A stretch of 64,000 nt of DNA from Pseudomonas sediminis (GCF_039555755.1 NZ_CP154631.1:3100001-3164000); one strand, 5' to 3'. Positions 7,543 through 16,050 are shown, numbered from the stretch's first letter. A program made the numbers and translations. Notes: generated from the letters alone by a model not told the origin.

Positions 7543-9030
7543 TCAAGCATGGCTGCCGGGACGCCGGGGCAAGCGCACGCTGACGCGCAGGCCGCCAAGT
7601 GGTGACTCGTCCAGGGCGATGCTGCCCTGATGCAGTTCCACCACGCGGCGCACGATGGACAGCCCCAGGCCAGCGCCCTGGCCTTCGCCAACGCGGAAGA
7701 AACGCTCGAACAAGCGCTCGCGCAGTTCCACCGGCACACCTGGGCCACTATCGAGCACTTGCAGTACCAGGTCTTGCGGCGTGGCCTGGAGTTGCACCTG
7801 AATGCAGCCGCCTGCCGGGGTGTACTGCACGGCATTGCTCACTAGATTCTGCAGCAGGATACCCAGGCTGGGGCCGTCAGCCGGCAGATGATATTCGCCC
7901 GGCTCCTGGGCCTCGAGGATCAGCTCCTGGCCGCGATTGAGGGCCAACGGGGTCAGCTCGGCCAATTCGCTGCGCAGGAAGGCCAGCAGGTCGAGGTCAT
8001 TCATGTTCAGGCGCACGCCATTGGGATCCAGTCGCGCCAGGGTCAGCAGTTGGGCGACCACGCGGGTGGCACGGTCGACGCCGCTACCCAGCTGTTTCAA
8101 CGCCTCTTCGCGGTCACCGGGGTCCGGCGCCTCCAGGGCGTTCTGCGCGTGGATGCGCAGCACCGCCAGCGGCGTGCGCAACTCGTGGGCGGCATCGGCG
8201 ATGAAGCGCTTTTCCTGCTCGAGCAACTGGTTGACCTGCATCAGCAGGCGATTGAGTGCGGCGGCCATCGGCTCCAGTTCGTTGGGTAAGGGCGGGAAGA
8301 CCAGCGGCGCCAGGTTGTCCGGTGCGCGGCCGCGGATGGCATCGGCCACGCGCTTGAGCGGATACAGGCCCCAACCCACGGTCAGCCACAGCAGCAAGCC
8401 GACGATGGGAAGGCCGATCAGCAGCGGCTGCAGGCTGCGCCGGGCGATCTTGCCGATCAACTCGCCGCGTACGTCCTCGCGCTCGCCCGCCAGTACCCAG
8501 TGGTAGTCGCGGCTGTCATGCAGGACGAACACCCGCCAGTTGTGTTCGCCGATGGTCAGGTTGTGGTAACCGATCAGGTAGCGAGCCAGCTGCGCCAGGC
8601 GTTCGCGCATCGGTTGGTCATCATTGGGCAGAGCCAGGCCGAGCTGTTGGATCATGTCGTTGAGCAGACCGGGTGGCGCGCTGGCAGACTGGAACAGCAG
8701 CTCGCCATCATCGTCGAGCATCTGGAAGGCCAGCTTGCCTTCGTATTCGTGGCCGAACAGGTTCTCCGGATTGCGCGAGCTGTGCAGCAGCAGGGCTTCA
8801 TCGAGCACTGCCTGCATCTCACGGCGCTCGGTCTCGCTGAGGTCGTGGCGTACCAGGCCCATGAGCAGGCGGGCGGTCTGCGCCAGCTGCGCATCGAACA
8901 GCTCGCGTACTTCATGCACCGAGTCGTTGTAGATCTTGTGGCTGATCAACCCGAAGCTGGCCGCTACCAGCAGTAGCAGCAGGGCGAGCAGACGGGTGCG
9001 GATGGAGCCGAAGGTTTTCAGCAACCTCAT
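7543..9030 (-). CDS. Sensor histidine kinase (QseC/PmrB-like)
   Basis: A 495-residue inner-membrane kinase. Membrane helix at about 12-31, periplasmic sensor domain about 32-202, second helix about 203-222, then HAMP. Phospho-accepting His282 in DAAHELRTPL, the N box LVSNAVQYTP, G1 DSGPGVP and G2 GQGAGLGLS are all present. The periplasmic region is acidic (several D/E clusters such as LDDDGE), as in sensors for cations or cationic peptides. The start overlaps the regulator stop by 4 nt. It is the last of seven tightly packed genes, so it probably reports on, or is tuned to, the product of the upstream enzymes. Confidence 0.92.
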   Translation of the reverse strand: MRLLKTFGSIRTRLLALLLLLVAASFGLISHKIYNDSVHEVRELFDAQLAQTARLLMGLVRHDLSETERREMQAVLDEALLLHSSRNPENLFGHEYEGKLAFQMLDDDGELLFQSASAPPGLLNDMIQQLGLALPNDDQPMRERLAQLARYLIGYHNLTIGEHNWRVFVLHDSRDYHWVLAGEREDVRGELIGKIARRSLQPLLIGLPIVGLLLWLTVGWGLYPLKRVADAIRGRAPDNLAPLVFPPLPNELEPMAAALNRLLMQVNQLLEQEKRFIADAAHELRTPLAVLRIHAQNALEAPDPGDREEALKQLGSGVDRATRVVAQLLTLARLDPNGVRLNMNDLDLLAFLRSELAELTPLALNRGQELILEAQEPGEYHLPADGPSLGILLQNLVSNAVQYTPAGGCIQVQLQATPQDLVLQVLDSGPGVPVELRERLFERFFRVGEGQGAGLGLSIVRRVVELHQGSIALDESPLGGLRVSVRLPRRPGSHA

Positions 9031-9683
9031 TTGTCCACCAGATAACCGACGCCGCGTACCGTGCGGATCAGTTCCGGGAAGAATTTCTTGCGCAGGTGGT
9101 GCACGTGCACTTCCAGGGCGTTGCTTTCCACTTCCTCATCCCAGCCGTACAGCGCCTGTTGCAGCTTGTCGCGAGTCAGTACGCGACCGGGCTGGATCAG
9201 CAACTCGTGCAGCAAGAGGAATTCCTTGCGTGGCAGGTTGATGGTCTGGCCCTGGTATTCGACCACCTGGCTGGCCGGGTCGAGGCTGATACCGCGGTAC
9301 TCCAGCGCCGGTTGCGGGCGTTGGAAGCTGCGCCGCAGCAAAGCGCGTAGACGCGCCTTGAGCTCGGCGACGTCGAAGGGCTTGATCAGGTAGTCGTCGG
9401 CGCCGGCATCGAGCCCGGCGATGCGGTCGCTGGTGGCATCACGCGCGGTCAGTATCAGCACCGGCACCGGATTGGCCGCAGCGCGCAGGTGCTTGAGCAC
9501 CTGCAGGCCGTCCATGCGCGGCAGGCCGAGGTCGAGAATGGCCAGCTCGAAACTCTCGTGGCTCAGCGCATGCAGCGCACTGGCGCCATCCTGCAGCCAG
9601 TCCACGGTGTAGCCTTCGGGTTTCAGCGCGGTGCGAATGCCTTCGCCCAGGGCCTGATCGTCTTCGACGAGAAGAATGCGCAT
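9027..9683 (-). CDS. OmpR/PmrA-type response regulator
   Basis: A 218-residue response regulator. Receiver domain with the acidic pocket E7/D8/D9, phospho-acceptor Asp51 in LDLGLPRMDG and Lys in YLIKPFD. Winged-helix output domain from about 125, with the DNA helix in the NALEVHVHHLRKKF stretch, characteristic of the PmrA/QseB branch. This branch binds direct repeats of CTTAAT/GTTAAG spaced 11 bp, and one such site lies upstream of the first gene of this operon (13993-14013). Autoregulation is therefore likely. Confidence 0.93.
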   Translation of the reverse strand: MRILLVEDDQALGEGIRTALKPEGYTVDWLQDGASALHALSHESFELAILDLGLPRMDGLQVLKHLRAAANPVPVLILTARDATSDRIAGLDAGADDYLIKPFDVAELKARLRALLRRSFQRPQPALEYRGISLDPASQVVEYQGQTINLPRKEFLLLHELLIQPGRVLTRDKLQQALYGWDEEVESNALEVHVHHLRKKFFPELIRTVRGVGYLVDK

Positions 9684-9710
9684 GGCAACTCCTGTAGGGA
9701 TGCGTCCGAG

Positions 9711-10361
9711 TTACTGGAGTTTACGCTCGACTTGCCGCAAAAGCGCCGTGGCTTCTGCGCGGCGGCCCTTGTCAGCCAGTTCACGGCCGGGGCGATCCTT
9801 GGCGGCCAGGGCTTTCTCCAGGGCTGCGCGGGATTCCTCGTAGCGTTTCTGCCGTTGCAGGTAGTCGCCGTAGAAGTAGTTGGGGTCGAGGCCGTCCGGG
9901 TTGATCGCCAGTGCCTGTTGGAGCATCTGCTCGGCCTTCTCGTCATCGCCGAAACCGATCGGCCAACCCGGTACCTGGTAGTACAGGCTACCGAGGCTGG
10001 TGTAGGCCGAGCCGGCCAGGGCTTGCGGATCGATGGCCAGGGCCTGTTCCAGGCTGGCCTTGGCTTCCTTGACCAGGCCCAGGGCGCCGAGACCACCTTT
10101 GGCGCCGGCCTCGGTGCTGAGGATGATGCCGCGCCAGATCAGCAGCTCAGCTGCCTTGGGCTCGCTGGCTAGCGCGGCGTCGGCCTGCGTGACGAGCTTG
10201 GCGAAGGCCTCTTCACGCTGCTTCTCCGGCGTCTGGTAGTTGATCTCTGCCCAGCGTGTTTGCAACTGATGCAACTGAGCCTGGCCGTTGTCACTGAGGG
10301 CGAAGGCGGGCAGGGCGGTGAAGCCGAGGGCGGCGATGATCAGGGTGCGAAATGCGTTCAC
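9711..10361 (-). CDS. Periplasmic TPR-repeat protein
   Basis: A 216-residue protein with a Sec signal peptide (cleavage after AFA, about residue 21). Helical TPR units follow: AELLIWRGIILSTEAG, ASLEQALAIDPQALAG, AEQMLQQALAINPDGL and SRAALEKALAAKDRP. It lies 11 nt after the SDR and 27 nt before the response regulator on the same strand. A periplasmic adaptor placed between enzymes and sensor could pass information to the kinase's periplasmic domain; that is inference. Confidence 0.85.
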   Translation of the reverse strand: MNAFRTLIIAALGFTALPAFALSDNGQAQLHQLQTRWAEINYQTPEKQREEAFAKLVTQADAALASEPKAAELLIWRGIILSTEAGAKGGLGALGLVKEAKASLEQALAIDPQALAGSAYTSLGSLYYQVPGWPIGFGDDEKAEQMLQQALAINPDGLDPNYFYGDYLQRQKRYEESRAALEKALAAKDRPGRELADKGRRAEATALLRQVERKLQ

Positions 10362-10372
10362 GGGAAATCTCC

Positions 10373-11164
10373 TCAGTGCTTGTGGCGGGCAAAGCGTTGA
10401 ATGATCGGCAACTGCTTGCGCAGGGCCTGGTCGACCACGCGTGGCAGCAGGCCGTTGAGGCGCACGAACAGGCGTTCCGGCCAGCCCAGGTGACGTTCCT
10501 CCTGCTCGCGGCGGATGGTGTCGAGCAGTTCCTTGGCCACCTGCGCGGGGTCGTCCATGGCCACGCCAAGCTCATCGTTCATCGCCACCACGCTAGGGGC
10601 GTTCATCGACGTGCGGGTGGCGCGCGGCGCGAAGTAGAGGACGCGTACGTGCGTGTCGGCCAGTTCGCGGCGCAGCGCCTCGGAGAAGCCGCGCACGGCG
10701 AACTTGCTGGCGCAGTAGGCAGCGAAGCCGGGGTAGCCGATGGCGCCGAAGGTGGAGCCGACGTTGATCACCAGCGCACGCCGTTGCGCGCGCAGCAATG
10801 GCAGCAGGCGTTGGGTCAGTTGAAGCGTGGCGGTGACGTTGAGGCCGATCAGCTCGGCGATCTGCTGCTCGTCCTGCTGGTCGAGCAGGCCGAAGCGGTT
10901 GACCCCGGCGGCGTTGATCAGGCAATTCAGTCCGCCAAAGTTCTGCGCCGCGGCGACCAGTGCATCACGGCCGCTGCGGGTGGCGATGTCGGCCTGCACC
11001 AGCTGCACGTTCTGTGGGAAGCGTTGCAACAGCGGTTGCAGGGGCTCCAGGCGACGGCCCACCAGCAGCAGATGGGCACCTTCGCTGGCCAGACGATGCG
11101 CCAGGGCCAGGCCGATGCCACCACTGGCACCGGTGAGCAGAGCACGGCAATCCGTCGGTTGCAT
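10373..11164 (-). CDS. SDR oxidoreductase of the two-component operon
   Basis: Start at ATG 11164 (MQPTDCRALL), with the ribosome site GAGGAG lying inside the last codons of the upstream gene. The 263-residue SDR has cofactor motif TGASGGIG (11-18), NAAG in the middle strand, and catalytic Tyr/Lys in AAYCASKFA. The C-terminal extension after the fold is rich in Arg (RLFVRLNGLLPRVVDQ) and could touch membrane, as in SDRs that reduce long-chain ketones or aldehydes. Four nt separate it from the diiron protein gene, so it probably acts on the same pathway. Confidence 0.9.
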   Translation of the reverse strand: MQPTDCRALLTGASGGIGLALAHRLASEGAHLLLVGRRLEPLQPLLQRFPQNVQLVQADIATRSGRDALVAAAQNFGGLNCLINAAGVNRFGLLDQQDEQQIAELIGLNVTATLQLTQRLLPLLRAQRRALVINVGSTFGAIGYPGFAAYCASKFAVRGFSEALRRELADTHVRVLYFAPRATRTSMNAPSVVAMNDELGVAMDDPAQVAKELLDTIRREQEERHLGWPERLFVRLNGLLPRVVDQALRKQLPIIQRFARHKH

Positions 11165-11168
11165 GACC

Positions 11169-11828
11169 TTACTCCTCGCTCGACAGCGGCAGGCTGCGGA
11201 ACATGTCGCCGTACAGGCGGTAGACGACCTTGGCGGTGTGCACCACGGCGGCCTTGTCATCGTCGTTGTCCAGTTGGTTCATCAGCTTCTTGAAGAACTC
11301 GATGTGCTCCAGGTCCAGACTGCCGTGGGAGTTGAGGTAGCTGAAGGCCTTGTTCGGCAACTGCAGCTTGTCCTGAATGATGCCCGCTGCCTGGGTGGCC
11401 AGGGCGATGCTGGTGCCTTCGAGCACGTTGACCATGCCGAAGAAACTCACCGGGTTGTGCCGGGCGATGCGGTCGTATACGTAGGCCACCATCAACTCGG
11501 TCGGCAGCTGCGGAGTGCCATGGCGCACCGCTTCTTTATCGGCACCACAGGCGGCGATGTCGTTGAGGATCCACTCCTGGTGGCCGGTTTCCTCCTCGAT
11601 GTACTCGGCGATGGCCTCGCGCAGCCATTCCAGACGTTCCGGCAGACGCGCACCGCAGGCCATCAACAGCGGCACGGTGTGCTTTACGTGGTGGTAGGCC
11701 TCGGTGAGGAAGGCGATGTAGCTGCGCAGGGCGACCTGGCCGGTCATGGCCTGCTGGATGATCGGTGCGCCGAGCAGGTAGTCGCGTTCGGCTTGGGTCT
11801 GGGCCAGCAGGGATTCGTAGAAGCTCAT
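11169..11828 (-). CDS. Haem-oxygenase-like diiron oxidase (HDO/TenA-fold) protein
   Basis: A 219-residue all-helical protein. The HDO ligand pattern can be read: Glu43 in TEAYHH, Glu80-x-x-His83 in IEEETGHQEW, Glu137 in NVLEGTS, and Asp172-x-x-His175 in LDLEHIEFF. The spacings E-x2-H and D-x2-H match UndA-type diiron oxidases, which cut or desaturate fatty acids and amino acids using O2. The start overlaps the ligase stop by 4 nt (ATGA). With a ligase before it and an SDR after it, an oxidation of an acyl chain or acyl conjugate is a reasonable guess. Databases may label such proteins TenA or iron-containing redox enzyme. Confidence 0.82.
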   Translation of the reverse strand: MSFYESLLAQTQAERDYLLGAPIIQQAMTGQVALRSYIAFLTEAYHHVKHTVPLLMACGARLPERLEWLREAIAEYIEEETGHQEWILNDIAACGADKEAVRHGTPQLPTELMVAYVYDRIARHNPVSFFGMVNVLEGTSIALATQAAGIIQDKLQLPNKAFSYLNSHGSLDLEHIEFFKKLMNQLDNDDDKAAVVHTAKVVYRLYGDMFRSLPLSSEE

Positions 11829-13273
11829 GCGTGTACTCCTTCTGCCACCAGGTCATGGATGGCGCTTTGGTAATGGTTGAACAGGGCAGCGCGGCGCAGG
11901 CGGCCATTGGCTGTAGCCAGGTCATTGCTCGCGCTGAAAGGGGCATCGGCGCGCAACCAGTGGTGCACGCGGGCGTAGTCCGGCAGGCCGTGATTGACGG
12001 CGTCCACGGCTTCCTGCAACTGCGCATCGGGGGTATTGGCGAAGCGCGGCACCAGCACCGCGACGTTTGCTGCCAGCGCCTCGCCGTGCAGCCAGGCCTG
12101 GGCGATGGGCAACTGTTGCACTAGCTCGGACTCGACCCATTCCGGGTTGACGTTGCGCCCGAAGGCAGTGATGAACTGATGTTTCTTGCGCCCGTGCAGC
12201 ACCAGAAAACCGTGCTCGAAATGACCGAGATCGCCGGTGCCCAACCATTCTCCTTGCGGCGCCGGCTCACCGAGGTAGCCGAGCATGCGGGCGCCCTTGA
12301 CCAGCACTTCGCCATCGGTTGCCAGGCTCACCTGCAGATGGCCAAGCGGCTGGCCGGTGCTGCCGATGCGGCGCTGTTCGGGCGTGTTCAGGCACACCAC
12401 CGAGGCACATTCGGACAGTCCGTAACCTTCGAAGATCGGCAGACTCAAGGCGTCGGCGCGCTCGAGCAACTGCGCGGAAACCCGCCCACCACCGACGGCG
12501 ACGAAACGCAGCGAATGCGGCACCGGCAGCTTGCGTTCGCCGGCGCTGACCAGCGCCAGCAGCAATTGTGGCAATAGGATCAGGCTGTGCGGCTGGGCGG
12601 CGTGCAGGGCCTGGAGAAAGCGCACCAGGTCGAAGCCGCTGGCCCCGGTCAGGCCGATCTGGGCCATGGGCATCAGTTCGATCCGGGCGCCGGCCAGCAG
12701 CGGCGCGTAAACCCCAGCGATGTTCTCCAGCAGGGTGGCCAGCGGCAGGATGCACAGGTGCCGCTGCACCTCGCGGCTGGCGCTGGCCTTGACCAGGCTG
12801 TCGGCCACCGCCAGTTGCGTGTCCAGGTCCAGGCACACGCCCTTGGGTTGGCCGGTGGTGCCGGAGGTGTAGGTGATCTTGCAGGTGCCGGCGTGCAGCT
12901 CGGCCGGTTGCGCCACCATGCGTCGATGAATGTCGTTCTCGACGGTGGCGAAACCAGGAGCGCCGTTGCCGATCAGGCAGTCGATGCCGGCACTGTCGAG
13001 CACATGACGCTGCTGCTCGGCAGAGAAGAACGCCGGCACCGGTACGCAGACCAAGCCTGCGTGCAGCACAGCCAGGTCCCACAGCACCCAGTCGATACCG
13101 TTGTCCAGGGCCAGTGCCACGCGGTGGGCGCCGAGGGCCCGCAGGTGTCTGCCTCGTGCGGCGACCGCACCGAGCAGCTCGGCGTAGGTGAGGGTGCGTT
13201 CGCCTTCGGCCAGCGCAATATGCGTACCGAACTCACCGAGGCGTGCGAAGAAGGATTCAGCTGCAGACCACAT
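11825..13273 (-). CDS. AMP-forming acyl-CoA synthetase/ligase-like protein
   Basis: Start at ATG 13273 (MWSAAESFF), giving 482 residues, slightly short for the ANL family. Core motifs: ITYTSGTTGQPKG (A3), YGLSECASV (A5), GTGDLGHF (A7) and HGRKKHQFITAFGRNVNP (A8). In the A10 position, where the catalytic Lys normally sits, the sequence is TANGRLRR, with Arg458 in place of Lys. Adenylation may therefore be altered. It overlaps the upstream gene by 17 nt and the diiron gene by 4 nt. Likely activates a fatty or aryl acid; the substrate is unknown. Confidence 0.88.
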   Translation of the reverse strand: MWSAAESFFARLGEFGTHIALAEGERTLTYAELLGAVAARGRHLRALGAHRVALALDNGIDWVLWDLAVLHAGLVCVPVPAFFSAEQQRHVLDSAGIDCLIGNGAPGFATVENDIHRRMVAQPAELHAGTCKITYTSGTTGQPKGVCLDLDTQLAVADSLVKASASREVQRHLCILPLATLLENIAGVYAPLLAGARIELMPMAQIGLTGASGFDLVRFLQALHAAQPHSLILLPQLLLALVSAGERKLPVPHSLRFVAVGGGRVSAQLLERADALSLPIFEGYGLSECASVVCLNTPEQRRIGSTGQPLGHLQVSLATDGEVLVKGARMLGYLGEPAPQGEWLGTGDLGHFEHGFLVLHGRKKHQFITAFGRNVNPEWVESELVQQLPIAQAWLHGEALAANVAVLVPRFANTPDAQLQEAVDAVNHGLPDYARVHHWLRADAPFSASNDLATANGRLRRAALFNHYQSAIHDLVAEGVHA

Positions 13274-13946
13274 CGGGCATGTCCTCCAGGGCATACAGCG
13301 GTTGATGACCGAGACGCGGATAGGCGCCCAGCTGCAGCAGACGCTGATGGCCGCCATGGATGTCGCCGGCCATGACCAGCGGACGGTTGTCGTAGTAGCT
13401 GCCCCAGTCGGCCAGCTCATCGCCCATGCGCGCCGGATCGGCTTCGCCGAGGGCGATTGGAGTCAGGCTCAGGCGCTGGAAACTGTTGAGTAGGGTTGGA
13501 GTGCCAGTGAAGGTGACCCAGCGAAAACCCAGCGCCACCAGTAGATCGGTCAGGGCGACGATCAGCAGGCGCGCGGCGCCGGGGCTATCGGCGGCCAGGT
13601 TGCCGACTTCCACCAGCTCGCCACGGCTCGGCACGCTGTTGCCCAGGCGCGCGCCGATGGCGCTCTGGATCGGCTCGTCCAGGTAACGTTCGAGAAACAG
13701 CGGGCCGCTGTTGCCGCTGCGCACGCCGACTGCGCCGAGCAACTGGCCGGTCTGGTTTTCCAGGCCGAACAGACAGGGCATGAAGTGACGGATACGTGCG
13801 CCGTGCTGCAGTTCGAAGCGCTGGCAGACGAACTGCTCCAGGGCAACGCGACGTGCGCTGCCGGGCGACGCCAGGTGGAGTTCGTAACTATCGCCGCGCC
13901 CGATACGGGCAACGGGACGATCATGATGCGCCCAGGGTAGTTCCAT
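13257..13946 (-). CDS. Thermostable-hemolysin family protein (T_hemolysin)
   Basis: ATG at 13946 with CGAGG 8 nt upstream. The 229-residue product resembles the Vibrio thermostable delta-hemolysin family: an N-terminal acyltransferase-like segment (ARRVALEQFVCQRFE..HGARIRHFMP), the conserved FLERYLDEPI, and GELVEVGNLAADSPGAARLL. The family has a GNAT/autoinducer-synthase-like look and no signal peptide, so a haemolysin role is doubtful and an acyl-transfer role is possible. First gene of the seven-gene operon; a PmrA-type box lies 47-67 nt upstream. Confidence 0.82.
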   Translation of the reverse strand: MELPWAHHDRPVARIGRGDSYELHLASPGSARRVALEQFVCQRFELQHGARIRHFMPCLFGLENQTGQLLGAVGVRSGNSGPLFLERYLDEPIQSAIGARLGNSVPSRGELVEVGNLAADSPGAARLLIVALTDLLVALGFRWVTFTGTPTLLNSFQRLSLTPIALGEADPARMGDELADWGSYYDNRPLVMAGDIHGGHQRLLQLGAYPRLGHQPLYALEDMPDVVCS

Positions 13947-13992
13947 GCTCGGAACCTCGGTGATGAACCTGGGGGCGATTGTGTGAGTGGTT

Positions 13993-14013
13993 GGCTTAAC
14001 GCTGTATTAAGCC
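13993..14013 (-). promoter_or_regulatory. PmrA/QseB-type operator upstream of the seven-gene operon
   Basis: On the minus strand the sequence reads CTTAAT-N5-GTTAAG: two TTAA half-sites 11 bp apart, flanked by GG and CC so the whole is also a dyad. This is the binding pattern of PmrA-like OmpR regulators, the type encoded sixth in this operon. It is the only such site found in the gap between the NTF2-like gene and the operon start. A clear sigma-70 -10 box is not obvious downstream (a CACAAT is present). Confidence 0.65.
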
Positions 14014-14068
14014 TTTGAGAATGTTTCAGGCGTTGCGCAGATGGACGCCCACGTGGCTTGCGTGCTTT

Positions 14069-14467
14069 TCAGCCCACCTGCGCAACCCAGTCGTTGAGGT
14101 TGTAGTAGTTGCTGATGCGCGCCACCTTGCCGTTCCTGATCTCGAAGAATGCACCGGCCGGCAGCACGTAGGTCTGGCCGTTGGCCGGTGGCAGGCCCTC
14201 GTCCTTGGCCAGGTATTCGCCGTGTACCACGAACTCGGCAGCGGCGCGGTCGCCTGCGGCGTTCTGCATCACCACGATGTCGCTCAGGCGCTCGCGGTAG
14301 CAGCGGTTCATCTTGTCCATGAAAGCGGCGAAGGTGGCCTTGCCGACCTGACGTTCACCCTGGTTGATGTCGTGCACCACGTCGTCTGCCAGCAGGTCGA
14401 GGAAGGCGGGCATGTCGCCGGCGTTGAAGGCGGTGTAGTAGGCCTGAACCAGTTCGGTGGCGGTCAT
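14069..14467 (-). CDS. NTF2/SnoaL-like (ketosteroid isomerase-related) protein
   Basis: A 132-residue protein with the cone-shaped alpha+beta fold of SnoaL/NTF2 proteins: helices in TATELVQAYYTAFNAGD and FLDLLADDVVHDINQGE, then strands ending in FEIRNGKVARISNYYNLNDW. It contains the acidic and Tyr residues usual for the pocket. Its stop lies upstream of the PmrA-type box, so it is not part of the seven-gene operon. Substrate unknown. Confidence 0.85.
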   Translation of the reverse strand: MTATELVQAYYTAFNAGDMPAFLDLLADDVVHDINQGERQVGKATFAAFMDKMNRCYRERLSDIVVMQNAAGDRAAAEFVVHGEYLAKDEGLPPANGQTYVLPAGAFFEIRNGKVARISNYYNLNDWVAQVG

Positions 14468-14578
14468 GGCTAAGTTCCTTTCGTAGCGTGGTTAGTGGTT
14501 CGTTGGCCCGCATGATAAGTTCGCCGTTTACCGCTGGTATAGCTGCCGGCGTCACCCTGTTGCTGGCGAGCGACTGCA

Positions 14579-15169
14579 ATGGATATCCGACTGCTCCGGG
14601 GGGCGGAGATCGAACCCCATATCGACGACTTGGCGCGTCTGCGCATCCAGGTGTTCCGCGAGTTTCCCTATCTCTACGACGGCAACCTCGACTACGAGGT
14701 CGAGTACCTGGCCACCTACGTGCGCAGTGCCGATAGCCTGTGCGTGCTGGTACATGACGAGGGCCGTGTGGTCGGCGCCTCCACGGCGCTGCCGCTGGCC
14801 GATGAAACCGAAGAATTCCAGCAGCCGTTCATCGCTGCGGGTTGGAGCCCGGCGCGCATCTTCTACTGCGCCGAATCGGTGGTGTTGCCGGCCTGGCGCG
14901 GGCGTGGACTCGGCGTGCGCTTCTTCGTCGAGCGCGAGGCCCATGCGCGCAAGCTGGGCGGCTTCGACTGGTGCGCCTTCTGCGCCGTGCAGCGTCCCGT
15001 CGATCATCCGAGGCGGCCAGCCGACTATCAACCGCTGGACGCCTTCTGGGCGCGCCGCGGCTATCGCCATCACCCCGAATTGCACACCTATTACCACTGG
15101 CGCGATCTGGATGAAGCCGAGGAGTCGGCCAAACCCATGTCGTTCTGGTTGAAGGAGCTCGCTTCATGA
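14579..15169 (+). CDS. GNAT N-acetyltransferase
   Basis: A 196-residue GNAT protein. The acetyl-CoA motif A is VVLPAWRGRGLGVRFF (about 101-116), with R/Q-x-x-G-x-G replaced by RGRGLG. The C-terminal FWARRGYRHHPEL is the motif B region. The stop overlaps the nitrilase start by 4 nt (ATGA). A GNAT domain joined to a nitrilase domain is known as one fused protein in Bacillus (YhcX type), so the pair probably works together on one amine/amide substrate. Confidence 0.9.
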   Translation: MDIRLLRGAEIEPHIDDLARLRIQVFREFPYLYDGNLDYEVEYLATYVRSADSLCVLVHDEGRVVGASTALPLADETEEFQQPFIAAGWSPARIFYCAESVVLPAWRGRGLGVRFFVEREAHARKLGGFDWCAFCAVQRPVDHPRRPADYQPLDAFWARRGYRHHPELHTYYHWRDLDEAEESAKPMSFWLKELAS

Positions 15170-16050
15170 TCAAGGTTGCCGCCTGCCAATATCACATCGA
15201 CCTGTTCGTCACCTGGGACGAATATGCCGAGCACCTCACCACGCTGTGTGAGGATGCAGCCGGGCAGGGCGCCGAGTTGCTGCTGCTGCCGGAATACGCC
15301 GGCCTGGTGCTGACCGGCCAGTTGCCGGAAGCTGAACGGGGCGACCTGCACGGCTCCATCGCCGGCATCCAGCCGCTGCTGTCACGCTGGCTGGAACTGT
15401 GCGAGAGCCTGGCGCGGCGGTTGAATATCTACCTGCAGCCCGGTTCGGTGGCTGTGCTGGATGATGACGGCATCTACCGCAATCGCGCCTGGCTGTTTGG
15501 CCCGGACGGCTGTCTGGGCACTCAGGACAAGCTGATCATGACCCGCTTCGAGCTGGAGCAGTGGCACATCGCGGCGGGTAACGGCCTTAAGGTGTTCGAT
15601 ACAGATTTGGGCAAGCTGGGCATCCTGATCTGCTACGACAATGAGTTTCCGCTGCTGGCGCATACCCTGGCCGAAGCCGGGGTCGACCTGATTCTCGCGC
15701 CCAGTTGCACCGACACCGTGGCTGGTTTCCACCGCGTGCGCATCGGCGCCCAGGCCCGTGCGCTGGAGAACCAGATCGCCGTGCTGCATTCGCCTACCGT
15801 CGGTCTGGCGCCCTGGTCGCCGTCGCTGGACGAAGGCTATGGCCGCGCCTCGCTGTACGTACCATCGGACTACGGCATGCCGGCTAGCGGCATCGTCGCC
15901 GAGAGCGAGGAGCTATGCCCCACGCGCAGCCACTGGCTGATCTGCGAGCTGGATCTGGATGAAGTACGCCGCGTGCGTGAGCAGGGCCAGGTGTTCACCC
16001 GTCGTGACTGGCCACGGCAGTTCGATGACGGCCGGCTGGTGCTACGTTGA
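15166..16050 (+). CDS. Carbon-nitrogen hydrolase (nitrilase superfamily)
   Basis: 294 residues with the Glu-Lys-Cys triad: Glu43 in LLLPEYAGL, Lys122 in TQDKLIMTRFE and Cys156 in ILICYDNEFP. Likely hydrolyses an amide. Translationally coupled to the preceding GNAT gene; the following ZapE-like gene starts at or within 6 nt of its stop. The substrate is unknown, though the pairing suggests an N-acyl or omega-amide compound. Confidence 0.92.
   Translation: MIKVAACQYHIDLFVTWDEYAEHLTTLCEDAAGQGAELLLLPEYAGLVLTGQLPEAERGDLHGSIAGIQPLLSRWLELCESLARRLNIYLQPGSVAVLDDDGIYRNRAWLFGPDGCLGTQDKLIMTRFELEQWHIAAGNGLKVFDTDLGKLGILICYDNEFPLLAHTLAEAGVDLILAPSCTDTVAGFHRVRIGAQARALENQIAVLHSPTVGLAPWSPSLDEGYGRASLYVPSDYGMPASGIVAESEELCPTRSHWLICELDLDEVRRVREQGQVFTRRDWPRQFDDGRLVLR

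Noticed and set aside
10352..11293. 313-codon plus-strand frame
   Set aside because: Antisense to the SDR and diiron gene of the operon.
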